From Flavobacterium cauense R2A-7 (GTDB lineage Bacteria > Bacteroidota > Bacteroidia > Flavobacteriales > Flavobacteriaceae), in contig NZ_AVBI01000014.1 of NCBI RefSeq assembly GCF_000498475.1, forward strand, positions 124,001-188,000: a stretch of DNA of 64,000 nucleotides, written 5' to 3'. The translations under genes were made by a program, and so were the position numbers. Positions 34,926 through 43,119 of the stretch are shown piece after piece. Numbering within the stretch: the first letter of the stretch is position 1; the number at the start of each line of letters is the position of its first letter. Below the pieces are notes generated by a model, which was given only the letters and a program-made list of their open reading frames with translations, was not told where the DNA came from and ran no database searches.

Positions 34926-34960
34926 AAATCCTGACGAGTTTTTGCTTGTCAGGATTTTTT
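34926..34960. terminator. Bidirectional terminator after the TonB receptor gene
   Basis: Stem AAATCCTGAC / GTCAGGATTT with a 12-nt loop and following T run; shared with the convergent lipoprotein gene. Confidence 0.8.
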
Positions 34961-35387
34961 AATTGTAAATGTTTAAGATTCCCCCATTAAAGGAAACACG
35001 GTATTGTTTCATCGGATATTGCGCTCCCGCAGCCAGGCCGGTAAACAGACTGTATTGTTTGTCGTCGCAGGGGCAAACCGCATTGATTCCGTTTATGGTC
35101 ATCGTAGAACAGTCGCTTAACGATTGGTTAGGACAGGCGGCATCAAACGCGGTGTATAGTCCTTCGCCTGTTTTCATTGCGATGATTCCTCTGATTCCTG
35201 CACCGGCAATGTTGATGTAAACCGGATTGGAAACATAATTTAAATCGTTATACGCCGGCAAACTCGTGTTAATTTGCAGATTAACAGGGTAATTGGGTAA
35301 ATAAGGATTGTTGTTGTTTACATTTTCATCTTTATTGCAACTGATGAATAAGAAGGTCGATATGATGAGAAAAAAGAAATGTTTCAT
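34959..35387 (-). CDS. Rieske-fold-like lipoprotein lacking cluster histidines
   Basis: 142 residues with a lipoprotein signal (FISC at residue ~17). The pattern of a Rieske domain is visible: IAMKTGEGLYTAFDAACPNQ...INAVCPCDDKQYSLFTG...YPMKQYRVSFNGG. In true Rieske proteins the two ligand pairs are CxH and CxxH; here the equivalents are CPN and CPCD, without histidines, so a [2Fe-2S] Rieske cluster should not form. It may keep the fold for binding or use cysteines in disulphides. Similar degenerate lipoproteins occur in other Flavobacteria. Single gene. Confidence 0.7.
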   Translation of the reverse strand: MKHFFFLIISTFLFISCNKDENVNNNNPYLPNYPVNLQINTSLPAYNDLNYVSNPVYINIAGAGIRGIIAMKTGEGLYTAFDAACPNQSLSDCSTMTINGINAVCPCDDKQYSLFTGLAAGAQYPMKQYRVSFNGGILNIYN

Positions 35388-35467
35388 TTTTAAATAAATT
35401 AGTAAAAGAATTGATAAACAAATTTAAATTAATTAACTTTGACAAATGCAGTAATGCACTGATAAAA

Positions 35468-35527
35468 TTGAAATAAAATAAAAACAATATCTTTGTAGAA
35501 AGAAATCCCGTTCCGATGGGATTTTTT
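35468..35527 (+). promoter_or_regulatory. greA promoter and leader hairpin (possible attenuator)
   Basis: TTG (35468-35470), 17-nt spacer, TATCTTTG (35488-35495). Right after the predicted start the leader contains AAATCCC (35503-35509) / GGGATTT (35518-35524) followed by a T run, a terminator-like hairpin 24 nt before the greA ATG. Confidence 0.6.
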
Positions 35528-35550
35528 CTATTTATATAAACGATGAAGTT

Positions 35551-36027
35551 ATGAGTACAGTATCTTATTACACCGCAGAAGGATTAAAAAAATTAAGAGA
35601 TGAATTGGATCATCTGAAAAGTATAGAAAGGCCAAAAGCTTCTCAAGCCATTGCTGAAGCAAGAGATAAAGGCGATTTGTCTGAGAACGCTGAATATGAT
35701 GCTGCAAAAGAAGCGCAGGGATTATTGGAGATGAAAATTTCCAAAATGGAAGAAGTAGTGGCCAATGCCCGATTAATCGACGAATCACAATTGGACGTTT
35801 CCAAAGTATTGGTTTTGTCTACCGTTAAGATTAAAAACCAAACCAATGGTATGGAGATGAAATACACTTTGGTTGCCGAAAGCGAAGCCGATTTGAAAAC
35901 CGGTAAAATCTCGGTAACGTCTCCAATCGGTAGAGGATTGTTAGGGAAATCTGTTGGAGAAGTGGCCGAAATCAATGTGCCCAATGGTGTGTTGAAATTC
36001 GAAATTTTAGAAATTTCACGCGACTAA
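35551..36027 (+). CDS. greA: Transcription elongation factor GreA
   Basis: 158 residues. The N-terminal antiparallel coiled coil (~1-75) carries the acidic tip motif DKGDLSENAEYDAAKEAQ that enters the RNA polymerase secondary channel, and the C-terminal FKBP-like domain (~85-158) ends SPIGRGLLGKSVGEVAEINVP. It stimulates cleavage of backtracked transcripts. The leader has a terminator-like hairpin, and a HIT gene follows. Confidence 0.97.
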   Translation: MSTVSYYTAEGLKKLRDELDHLKSIERPKASQAIAEARDKGDLSENAEYDAAKEAQGLLEMKISKMEEVVANARLIDESQLDVSKVLVLSTVKIKNQTNGMEMKYTLVAESEADLKTGKISVTSPIGRGLLGKSVGEVAEINVPNGVLKFEILEISRD

Positions 36028-36046
36028 ATCAGATACCGGAACTTTA

Positions 36047-36115
36047 GGTTCTAATTTCTGATTTTGAAATACCGACATTTTTTTAAATTCTAACTTCTGA
36101 TTTCTAAATTTTAAT
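36047..36115. repeat. AT-rich short repeats between greA and the HIT gene
   Basis: Units such as TTCTAATTTCTGATTTTGAA and TTCTAACTTCTGATTTCTAA resemble the block at 16735-16784. No gene or clear promoter is seen inside. Confidence 0.4.
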
Positions 36116-36119
36116 AAAC

Positions 36120-36509
36120 ATGGCCTCTATTTTTACTAAAATCATCAACGGCGAAATTCCGTGTTACAAAGTAGCGGAAGATGATAATTTCATTGCTTTT
36201 CTGGATGTGAATCCGAATGCAAAAGGACACACGCTTTGTGTTCCGAAACAGGAAATCAATAAGATTTTCGATATGGAAGAAGCGCATTATCTGGCTTTGA
36301 TGCAATTTTCCCGTAAAGTAGCCAAAGCTTTGGAAAAAACCGTTGCCTGCAAGCGTATTGGTGTGGCCGTAGTAGGGCTGGAAGTGCCGCACGTGCACGT
36401 ACATTTAATTCCGCTTCAGGATATGGACGACATGCGTTTTGAACGAAAAACGAGTTTAACACAAGAGGAATTTGAGAATTTGGCGCAAGCGATTCATCAG
36501 AATTTATAA
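36120..36509 (+). CDS. HIT family protein
   Basis: 129 residues of the histidine-triad nucleotide-binding family: the IINGEIPCYKVAEDDNFIAFLD start and the triad HVHVHLIPL near residue 90. These enzymes hydrolyse nucleoside phosphoramidates and related nucleotides. The length and motif match the HinT branch. It is followed by a strong hairpin terminator. Confidence 0.94.
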   Translation: MASIFTKIINGEIPCYKVAEDDNFIAFLDVNPNAKGHTLCVPKQEINKIFDMEEAHYLALMQFSRKVAKALEKTVACKRIGVAVVGLEVPHVHVHLIPLQDMDDMRFERKTSLTQEEFENLAQAIHQNL

Positions 36510-36536
36510 TAGTACAATAGCGATTTTCTGCTTTAC

Positions 36537-36585
36537 CGCAGATTCACAGATTAATAGTATAAAATCTGTGAATCTGCGTTTTTTT
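36537..36585 (+). terminator. Strong terminator with 15-bp perfect stem
   Basis: CGCAGATTCACAGAT (36537-36551) and its exact complement (36564-36578) enclose a 12-nt loop and are followed by seven T. The stem is longer and more exact than the other terminators here. Confidence 0.8.
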
Positions 36586-36635
36586 ATGATTCTGTAAATG
36601 TGTTGCAAGTTTTGCACTACAAAATTGGGATGGTG

Positions 36636-37130
36636 CTATTTGTTTTTGTTTGAAAAATCCTGATTTGAAAAGGGTGGATTTTTAGGAATCACGATAACAT
36701 TGTATTCATGATTGGTGGATTGATGACAACTATTACAGGAGTTGGTTAGATTTGTGTAGCTTTTCCGAAACAGTTTTTCATCCTTTTTTAAAATAGCATT
36801 CCTTAAACTATCCATTGCCGGATTGATCATTCCAATTGATTTCGTTTCTGTTCTTTCGGAACAATATTTTTGAATTCCTTCTAAATTTTCGTTTATTTCA
36901 TTTATTTCAAAATCAGCCAACGCCCAATTTTGGTTTTCCCCTGCAAACAAAAGTTTTGCGTGATGTATTTGTATGTTGCTCATAAACTCTCCAAACCCGG
37001 GTTTGTATGTTTCGGCTATTTTGCTTTCTAAACTGTCAATTTTAGTTTCTAAAATTTTAGTTTAATCTGCTTGTTGCTTGCAGGAAATTAAGGTGAAGGT
37101 TAATGCGAGTAAAGAGAAATATTTTTTCAT
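36636..37130 (-). pseudogene. Lipoprotein gene with CxxCH motif, interrupted by an in-frame stop
   Basis: From the ATG at 37130 the frame reads MKKYFSLLALTFTLISCKQQ, a lipoprotein signal with lipobox ISC, then meets TAA at codon 23 (37062-37064) and continues open in the same frame (TKILETKIDSLESKIAETY...) to a stop at 36636, about 164 codons in total. The C-terminal part has SCNSCHQS, a haem-c-like CxxCH, in a helical domain. The internal ATG at 36983 would give 115 residues with no signal peptide, unsuited for a cytochrome-like protein. A single nonsense change (or a sequencing error) best explains this. Confidence 0.7.
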
Positions 37131-37192
37131 TTTGAGGTCAATTTAGTATTCCTGTTGCTGTTAAGTAACTTTGTTTTAGCACTACTAAAATT

Positions 37193-38347
37193 CTAAGCCG
37201 TTTCTTTCTTAAAAGTAATCTGCATCGTGGTCCCTTTTCCAATTTCAGATTGCGCAACCTTGATGCGTCCGTCGTGGTATTCCTCCACAATTCTTTTGGT
37301 TAACGATAAGCCTAGTCCCCAACCGCGTCTTTTAGTGGTAAATCCGGGCTCAAAAACGCTCTGAAACTGGTTTTTCGGAATCCCGCTACCGGAATCTTTT
37401 ACCTTGATTTTTACAAAACGATCGGTTTCCTCAATCGTTACCGAAAGTTTTCCTTTGCCTTTCATGGCATCAATCGCATTTTTTACCAGATTTTCAATAG
37501 TCCAACTGTGCAATACCGGATTCATTTTAATTAAAATCGGATGTTCCGGAGCGCTAAAGGAAAATTCAACTTGTTTGGAAGTTCTCGATTTCAGATAATC
37601 GAACGATTGTTCCGTTTCCTGAATCAGGTCGCGGCGTTCCAAAACCGGTTCCGAACCAATTTTCGAAAAACGATCCGTTATGGTTTGGAGTCGGGTAATG
37701 TCTTTTTCGATTTCGGCGACCATGCTTTCATCTACGTTTTCAGATTTTAAAATCTCAAGCCAACCAATTAAGGATGATAAGGGTGTGCCAATCTGATGTG
37801 CCGTTTCCTTCGCCATACCGGCCCAAAGTCGGTTTTGGGTGGCCATTTTACTGGCGCGGTAAAAGTTGAAAATCATGCCACTGAAAAACAGTCCGATTAA
37901 AACCAGTGCAATCGGATAGTATTTTAATTTTGTGATTAAAGACGAGTTGCCGTAGTATAACAAATGTTTTTTTCCTGCATAATCAATCGTGATGGGTTTA
38001 TTTTCCGATTTGAGTCGGTTCAGGAACGAAATCGATTTGATCTTGTCTTTCGTAATCGCTTCTTCCACATTAATCATGTCGATAATGCTGTCGTTGTCAG
38101 AAGTCCGTATGATTGGTATGGTTGTGTTCTTGCTTAAAATCTGCAATGGTAATTCAAGTTCCGTGTTTTCATCAGCGTTGTTAACGGTTTTTAGTGCCGA
38201 TGCCCAAACCTCCATTTTCAGGCGTTCTTCATTTTTGAATGTTTGGAAAAAAGTGTAGGTATTCCATAAAATCAGCACCAAAAGATTGAAGGATGCCAGA
38301 ATGATTACCCAGCGTATTAAATTGCGTCTGTCGGAAGAAAAGTTCAT
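37193..38347 (-). CDS. Sensor histidine kinase
   Basis: 384 residues. Two membrane segments (~13-35 and ~140-160) enclose an extracytoplasmic sensor region of ~100 residues. The phosphoacceptor is in AKETAHQIGTPLSSLIGWLEIL (~180-200), and the ATPase domain has ENLVKNAIDAMKG (N box), KDSGSGIPK (G1) and GWGLGLSLTKRI (G2). No response regulator is next to it, so it is an orphan in this window. The signal sensed is unknown. Confidence 0.92.
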   Translation of the reverse strand: MNFSSDRRNLIRWVIILASFNLLVLILWNTYTFFQTFKNEERLKMEVWASALKTVNNADENTELELPLQILSKNTTIPIIRTSDNDSIIDMINVEEAITKDKIKSISFLNRLKSENKPITIDYAGKKHLLYYGNSSLITKLKYYPIALVLIGLFFSGMIFNFYRASKMATQNRLWAGMAKETAHQIGTPLSSLIGWLEILKSENVDESMVAEIEKDITRLQTITDRFSKIGSEPVLERRDLIQETEQSFDYLKSRTSKQVEFSFSAPEHPILIKMNPVLHSWTIENLVKNAIDAMKGKGKLSVTIEETDRFVKIKVKDSGSGIPKNQFQSVFEPGFTTKRRGWGLGLSLTKRIVEEYHDGRIKVAQSEIGKGTTMQITFKKETA

Positions 38348-38458
38348 ACGTTGTTTTGAGTAGCTGATTTACTAAGTAGCTAAGGTACTAAGTTTCTTGG
38401 GATAGCCAAAGTTTATTTTTATTTTGAAATATTTTCTTACATTTGTTTTCGATGAAAA

Positions 38459-38492
38459 TTGCCTGAAGTTTCAGGGCAAAAAAGTATCTTTG
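38459..38492 (+). promoter_or_regulatory. Promoter of the flavin reductase gene
   Basis: TTG (38459-38461), 23-nt spacer, TATCTTTG (38485-38492). It overlaps the 5' extension of the reading frame and so supports the ATG at 38510 as the start. Confidence 0.55.
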
Positions 38493-38509
38493 TCAAAATT
38501 TTTCACAAT

Positions 38510-39385
38510 ATGATTAGCGTTGATCCGAAGGAGTTGGCTCCGATGAAATTACAAGCCTATCTGCAAGGTGCTGTTGGTCCGCGACCGATTGCATTTGCCA
38601 GTACGTTAGACGAAAACGGAAACCCGAATTTATCCCCGTTCAGTTTCTTTAACGTGTTCAGTTCGAACCCGCCGATACTGATTTTTTCACCGGCACGACG
38701 CGTGCGTGACAATACCATCAAGCATACTTTAATCAATGCTGAGGCGACTCGCGAAGTGGTAATTAATGTGGTGAATTATGCTATCGTGCAACAAGCGTCT
38801 TTATCCAGTACCGAATATGCAGATGGCGTAAACGAATTTGAAAAAGCAGGATTAACCATGGTGCCGTCCGACGTAGTGCAACCGTATCGTGTAGGCGAAA
38901 GTCCGGTACAGTTTGAGTGCAAGGTAAACGACATTATTCATCTGGGAACCGAAGGCGGAGCAGGGAATCTAATCATCTGCGAAGTGGTGAAAATCCATAT
39001 CAACGAAGAAGTTCTGGATGCCAACGGAACCATCGACCAACACAAAATCGATTTGGTTTCCCGTATGGGCGGAAATTGGTATTCCCGTGCCAACATGGGA
39101 CTTTTTGAAGTGGAAAAACCCTTGACGACTTTAGGAATTGGTGTGGATGCCGTACCCGATTTCGTGAAAGAAAGTCCGATTTTCGACGGTAACGATTTGG
39201 GTAAACTAGGAAACATCGAAGCCATACCAACCGAAGAAGAAATTGCTATATTTGTAAAAGAGAATTTCGCGATTAAAGCCGTTTTGAGTTCAGACGATGA
39301 GGTAAAGAAATTCCAAATGGCCAAAGAATATTTAGATAAAAACGAAGTACTGACCGCCTGGAAAGTGCTTTTAGCAAAACAATAA
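38510..39385 (+). CDS. Flavin reductase-like, FMN-binding split-barrel protein
   Basis: 291 residues from the ATG at 38510 (an in-frame TTG at 38459 is within the promoter). The flavin-reductase-like beta-barrel spans ~1-190 (VGPRPIAFASTLDENGNPNLSPFSFFNVFSSNPPILIFSP, NAEATREVVINVVNYAIVQQ). The FMN-binding SPFSFFN motif is clear. About 90 further residues are mainly helical. The substrate is unknown; DUF3127 follows 11 nt downstream, suggesting an operon. Confidence 0.88.
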   Translation: MISVDPKELAPMKLQAYLQGAVGPRPIAFASTLDENGNPNLSPFSFFNVFSSNPPILIFSPARRVRDNTIKHTLINAEATREVVINVVNYAIVQQASLSSTEYADGVNEFEKAGLTMVPSDVVQPYRVGESPVQFECKVNDIIHLGTEGGAGNLIICEVVKIHINEEVLDANGTIDQHKIDLVSRMGGNWYSRANMGLFEVEKPLTTLGIGVDAVPDFVKESPIFDGNDLGKLGNIEAIPTEEEIAIFVKENFAIKAVLSSDDEVKKFQMAKEYLDKNEVLTAWKVLLAKQ

Positions 39386-39396
39386 ATTAAATTACG

Positions 39397-39777
39397 ATGG
39401 AAGTTACAGGAAAAGTAAAAGTGATTAACGCAGCACAGCAAGTAAGTGCTACGTTCAAAAAAAGAGAGTTGGTAGTGACTACGGAGGAGCAATATCCACA
39501 GCACATTATGATTGAGTTCACGCAGGACAAATGTGATTTGTTAGACAGCTACCGCGTTGGGGAACCTGTAAAAGTGTCCATCAATTTAAGAGGAAGAGAG
39601 TGGGTGAATCCGCAGGGAGAAACCAAATATTTCAACTCGATCCAAGGTTGGAGAATCGAAAGATTACAAGCAGAAGCTCCGGCAGGTGCGCCACAAATGC
39701 CACCAATGCCAGCCAGCGAAGCTTTCGAACCGGCAACCAATTTCAAAGAAGAAGAACACGACGATTTGCCGTTCTAA
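39397..39777 (+). CDS. DUF3127 protein with SSB-like C-terminal tail
   Basis: 126 residues. The N-terminal ~90 residues (MEVTGKVKVINAAQQVSATFKKRELVVTT..., RVGEPVKVSINLRGREWVNPQG) are the DUF3127 domain, probably an OB-like beta-barrel. A Pro/Ala/Met-rich linker follows, and the last residues EEEHDDLPF repeat the SSB-type acidic tip seen in the ssb gene at 18589 (NDDLPF). That combination suggests a single-strand DNA-binding accessory protein able to bind the same partners as SSB. Function is otherwise unknown. Confidence 0.85.
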   Translation: MEVTGKVKVINAAQQVSATFKKRELVVTTEEQYPQHIMIEFTQDKCDLLDSYRVGEPVKVSINLRGREWVNPQGETKYFNSIQGWRIERLQAEAPAGAPQMPPMPASEAFEPATNFKEEEHDDLPF

Positions 39778-39849
39778 TTCAGAAGGCGGAATTTATAAAT
39801 TAGAAGTCAGAAGTTCGGGTTATTTCGAATTTTTGACTTTTTTTGTTTG

Positions 39850-39975
39850 GGAGCGAATGACTTGGACTTTTTCAGCGGTCCGTGTTCCCGCTTTCCGCTG
39901 TATCTTTTTCCGGTCCTTTCGGGAACCGCAATGACCGGAAAAAAGGATGCCGCTTCAATCGGGGCTGGCAGAGGA
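39850..39975 (+). repeat. Dispersed palindromic intergenic repeat, copy C
   Basis: Boxes GGAGCGAATGACTTGG, CGTGTTCCCGCTTTCCGCTG, TATCTTTTT, then AAAAAAGGATGCCGCTTC and AATCGGGGCT. The central stem is TTTTTCCGGTC / GACCGGAAAAA, sequence-unrelated to the GTGGCT stem of copies A and B, yet in the same place. It lies directly upstream of aat. Confidence 0.8.
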
Positions 39976-40005
39976 ATCATTTTAATTTTTGTAAACAGTA
40001 AAGTT

Positions 40006-40653
40006 GTGCCGCAACAAATTCATTTTTTAGGTAAAGAACTCTGGTTTCCGCCCGTTTCCGAAACACATCCTTCCGGAATTATTGCCGTGGGAGGCGATTT
40101 GTCGACCGAACGTCTTTTGTTAGCCTACAACAGCGGTATTTTTCCTTGGTTCGAAGACGGTGAACCCATTACCTGGTGGTCGCCCGACGAACGTATGGTG
40201 TTGTTTCCCGAGGATTTCAAACCCTCCAAGAGCATGCGGAATATCCTAAATCGGAAGATCTTTAAGGTGACTTTTAATCAAAATTTCCGCGAAGTAATTT
40301 CCAATTGTCAAACCATAAAACGCGAAGGGCAAAACGGCACCTGGATCACCGACGACATGATTGCTGCCTATTGCGAACTGCACGAACAAGGTCACGCAAA
40401 ATCCGTGGAAGTCTGGCAAAACGATGAATTGGTTGGCGGTTTGTACGGCATCGATTTGGGTCATGTGTTTTGCGGGGAAAGCATGTTCTCCAAAGTGTCA
40501 AACGCGAGTAAAGTTGCTTTCGTTTCGCTGGTGAACTATCTGAAAGAGAATAATTATCTGTTGTTGGATTGTCAGGTGTACAACGAACATCTGGAAAGTC
40601 TGGGATGCGGCGAAATTGATCGGGAAGATTTTTTAGCGGTGTTGAAAATGTAA
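40006..40653 (+). CDS. aat: Leucyl/phenylalanyl-tRNA-protein transferase
   Basis: 215 residues from the GTG at 40006 (MPQQIHFLGKELWFPPV). The frame is open upstream to 39847, but that extension runs through repeat copy C and is unlike the family. Conserved parts: FPPVSETHPSGIIAVGGDLS, LLLAYNSGIFPWFEDGEPITWWSPDERMVLFPEDF, GLYGIDLGHVFCGESMFSKVSNASKVAF, LLDCQVYNEHLESLGCGEI. It adds Leu or Phe to N-terminal Arg/Lys, marking proteins for ClpAP via the N-end rule. Confidence 0.95.
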   Translation: MPQQIHFLGKELWFPPVSETHPSGIIAVGGDLSTERLLLAYNSGIFPWFEDGEPITWWSPDERMVLFPEDFKPSKSMRNILNRKIFKVTFNQNFREVISNCQTIKREGQNGTWITDDMIAAYCELHEQGHAKSVEVWQNDELVGGLYGIDLGHVFCGESMFSKVSNASKVAFVSLVNYLKENNYLLLDCQVYNEHLESLGCGEIDREDFLAVLKM

Positions 40654-40709
40654 TTCTTATAAAATTGAATAGATTTTAGTATGTTTATGGGATTTTAAAT
40701 TTATAACAC

Positions 40710-42383
40710 TTGAGAATAATAACTGTAATATCATTTTTATTAGCCTTTCAAAGTTTATTTTCACAGGGAAATTCTGAAAAACGATTGCAGTATTTTTTAG
40801 AAAATTCTCAATACGATTCTGCAAGACTAATAATACTTAATGAACTTAAAAATGATAATAACGATTACAAGAAAAAAGCTTCTTTTAAAATTAAATATGC
40901 GAAAGTTTTAAAGTCATTAGCGAAATCGGACAGTTGTTTTTATTATCTTGATAGTGCAGAAAAGACATTTAGCAAACTAAAAGATACAAATGAACTTTTT
41001 CACATATTAGTTGTAAGATCTGAAATTTCAAGATTCCTTGGGAATAGAAATTTGGCTAATGATTTTATATATAAGGCTGATAAATTATTTTTAAAAAGTA
41101 ATAACCCAGAATATAAATTTTACTATTTAAACAGGCGAATTGCGCTTTTGGCAGAATATTATAATTATATTCAAGATTCTGTTGCCAAAATAAATAAGTT
41201 GAGCAATTTTATTCTTTCCAACCAAGATCAAATAAAAGATAAGTCAATAATAGTTTATACTTTAAATGAAATTGGTTTTTTAAGCTTTAATAAGGAACCT
41301 AAAAAAGCACTGTATTATTTTTTGAAAGCATTTAAAGTTGCCGAAAAATATGATACTAAAATGGCGTATGTTGATGTTTCCATAAATTTAGGAAGGTATT
41401 ATCAACAAAAGGAAAATAATTACACAACCGCAATTTATTATTATCAGAAAGCATTAATTCAGGCCAAAAAAATCAATAATTTATGGCAGATGCAACAATG
41501 CTATAATGAGTTGAAAAATACCGCTGCACTAAGTCAAGATTATAAAAGTGCCATGTATTATGGAGATTCGTTAAATGGTGTAAATGATTTATTGAATGAC
41601 TATACCAATAAAAAGAAATATGAACTATTAGAGAATAATTTTATCATTCAATCTAAGGAGAAAGAACTACTTACATCAAAAAAAAATCAATTGTTGTTGC
41701 TGTTAATTTTACTTTTGTTGTTTACAGGTTTAGCAACACTGTGGGTTTACAGTAAAAAAATCAAAAAATCAAAAAAAGTATTAGAAAAACTAAACAAAGA
41801 AAATGAATTTTTAGTAAGCGAAACGAACCATAGAGTGAATAACAACTTGCAATTAATCAGTTTGTTAATCAATGAAACGATTAGAAAGAACAAAGTTGAA
41901 CATAAAGAAAATATCGATTTAATTCGATTGCAATCCAAAATTCAGTCTATTGCCTTATTACATAGAGAATTGTTTGCTTCCAAGGATAAAAAAACGATTG
42001 ATTTGCAAGTGTATTTTGCAAAAATTGAAGAAAGTTTTTCTGAAATATGCACCAGTGAGAAGATTATTTTAAAATTAATGGTAGACCCCATTGTCAGTGA
42101 TTCAGATGGTGCAATGTATATCGGGTTGTTAGTGACAGAATTAATCATGAACTCCATAAAATATGCTTTTAATGAAGATCAAATAAAAACGATTACGATT
42201 AAAATACTAAAGATGCAAGACCAGTTTACCTTCAATTATTCCGATAATGGTCAAAAGAACAAGTCTAAAGCGATTCATCCAATTTTGGTGCAACAATTAT
42301 GTCAGCAAATAGCGGTACATCCTGAAATAAGTATCGAAAACGGGTTTCACTTAAGTTTTACAAAATCAATAGAAAATGCCTAA
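40710..42383 (+). CDS. TPR-containing sensor histidine kinase (HisKA_2 type)
   Basis: 557 residues from a TTG start. Signal peptide (MRIITVISFLLAFQSLFSQ), a helical TPR-like region (~25-300), one membrane segment (~327-347, LLLLLILLLLFTGLATLWVY), a coiled linker, a HisKA_2 phosphoacceptor (ETNHRVNNNLQLISLLINE), and an ATPase domain with N box (ELIMNSIKYAF) but weak G boxes (YSDNGQ, no GxGLG). Overlaps the response regulator by 8 nt. The sequence is more AT-rich than its surroundings. Confidence 0.88.
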   Translation: MRIITVISFLLAFQSLFSQGNSEKRLQYFLENSQYDSARLIILNELKNDNNDYKKKASFKIKYAKVLKSLAKSDSCFYYLDSAEKTFSKLKDTNELFHILVVRSEISRFLGNRNLANDFIYKADKLFLKSNNPEYKFYYLNRRIALLAEYYNYIQDSVAKINKLSNFILSNQDQIKDKSIIVYTLNEIGFLSFNKEPKKALYYFLKAFKVAEKYDTKMAYVDVSINLGRYYQQKENNYTTAIYYYQKALIQAKKINNLWQMQQCYNELKNTAALSQDYKSAMYYGDSLNGVNDLLNDYTNKKKYELLENNFIIQSKEKELLTSKKNQLLLLLILLLLFTGLATLWVYSKKIKKSKKVLEKLNKENEFLVSETNHRVNNNLQLISLLINETIRKNKVEHKENIDLIRLQSKIQSIALLHRELFASKDKKTIDLQVYFAKIEESFSEICTSEKIILKLMVDPIVSDSDGAMYIGLLVTELIMNSIKYAFNEDQIKTITIKILKMQDQFTFNYSDNGQKNKSKAIHPILVQQLCQQIAVHPEISIENGFHLSFTKSIENA

Positions 42384-43026
42384 AATATTAATTGTTGAGG
42401 ATCAGGTTTTAATTGCCAATTACATCAAAAATGTATTAGCCGATAATGAGATAACGGATGTTAAATTAGCCTTTACAGTTGAAGATGCAACAGCGAAGTT
42501 GAATGTGCATACGCCTGATGTTATTTTGCTGGATATCAACCTTCACGGGAAAGACACAGGGATTCACTGGGCAAAAGAGTTTGTGAAAAATAGTCAAATC
42601 ATCTTTATCACTGGTCAAACCGAAAAGGAAACCATGCTGAAAGCTTTTGAGGTCAATCCGGTAACCTATTTAACCAAGCCGGTAAAAGAATCGGATTTGA
42701 TTGCTGCCATTGAGTTGGCTAAGATAAAAAACAAGGTTAGTTATGTGATTGTTAAAAACGGTTTTGACGAAGTTAAGGTGTATTTTGAAGACATCCTTTT
42801 TTTAAAAAGCGACAAGAATTATGTAGATATTCAATTGACAAACAAAACCATAACTGTTCGAAATACATTGGATAACTTTTGCAAAGAATTAGACAATGAT
42901 TTGTTTTGCAGAGTGCATCGTTCCTATGTCGTAAACAAAGCTAAAGTTACCCAAAAAAAATCTTCTTCCATTAAAGTCAACGACTTCGAATTGCCGATTT
43001 CAAGGAATTTTTCATTTGATTTTTAG
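42376..43026 (+). CDS. LytTR-type response regulator
   Basis: 216 residues. The receiver domain (~1-115) has the acidic pocket (VEDQ), phosphoacceptor Asp53 (VILLDINL) and conserved Lys (YLTKPVKE); a LytTR DNA-binding domain (~125-216: FEDILFLKSDKNYVDIQLTNKTITVRNTLD...CRVHRSYVVN) follows. Partner of the overlapping histidine kinase. The next gene, a LamG surface protein, is the obvious candidate target. Confidence 0.92.
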   Translation: MPKILIVEDQVLIANYIKNVLADNEITDVKLAFTVEDATAKLNVHTPDVILLDINLHGKDTGIHWAKEFVKNSQIIFITGQTEKETMLKAFEVNPVTYLTKPVKESDLIAAIELAKIKNKVSYVIVKNGFDEVKVYFEDILFLKSDKNYVDIQLTNKTITVRNTLDNFCKELDNDLFCRVHRSYVVNKAKVTQKKSSSIKVNDFELPISRNFSFDF

Positions 43027-43119
43027 TTTCGTCCACAAACTTTTGCGGTTCATCCCAAAGTAAAAAGTTCAAGGGCATCCATTGCTATTTTTGTTTCATA
43101 AACTTTAAATATTAAAGGC

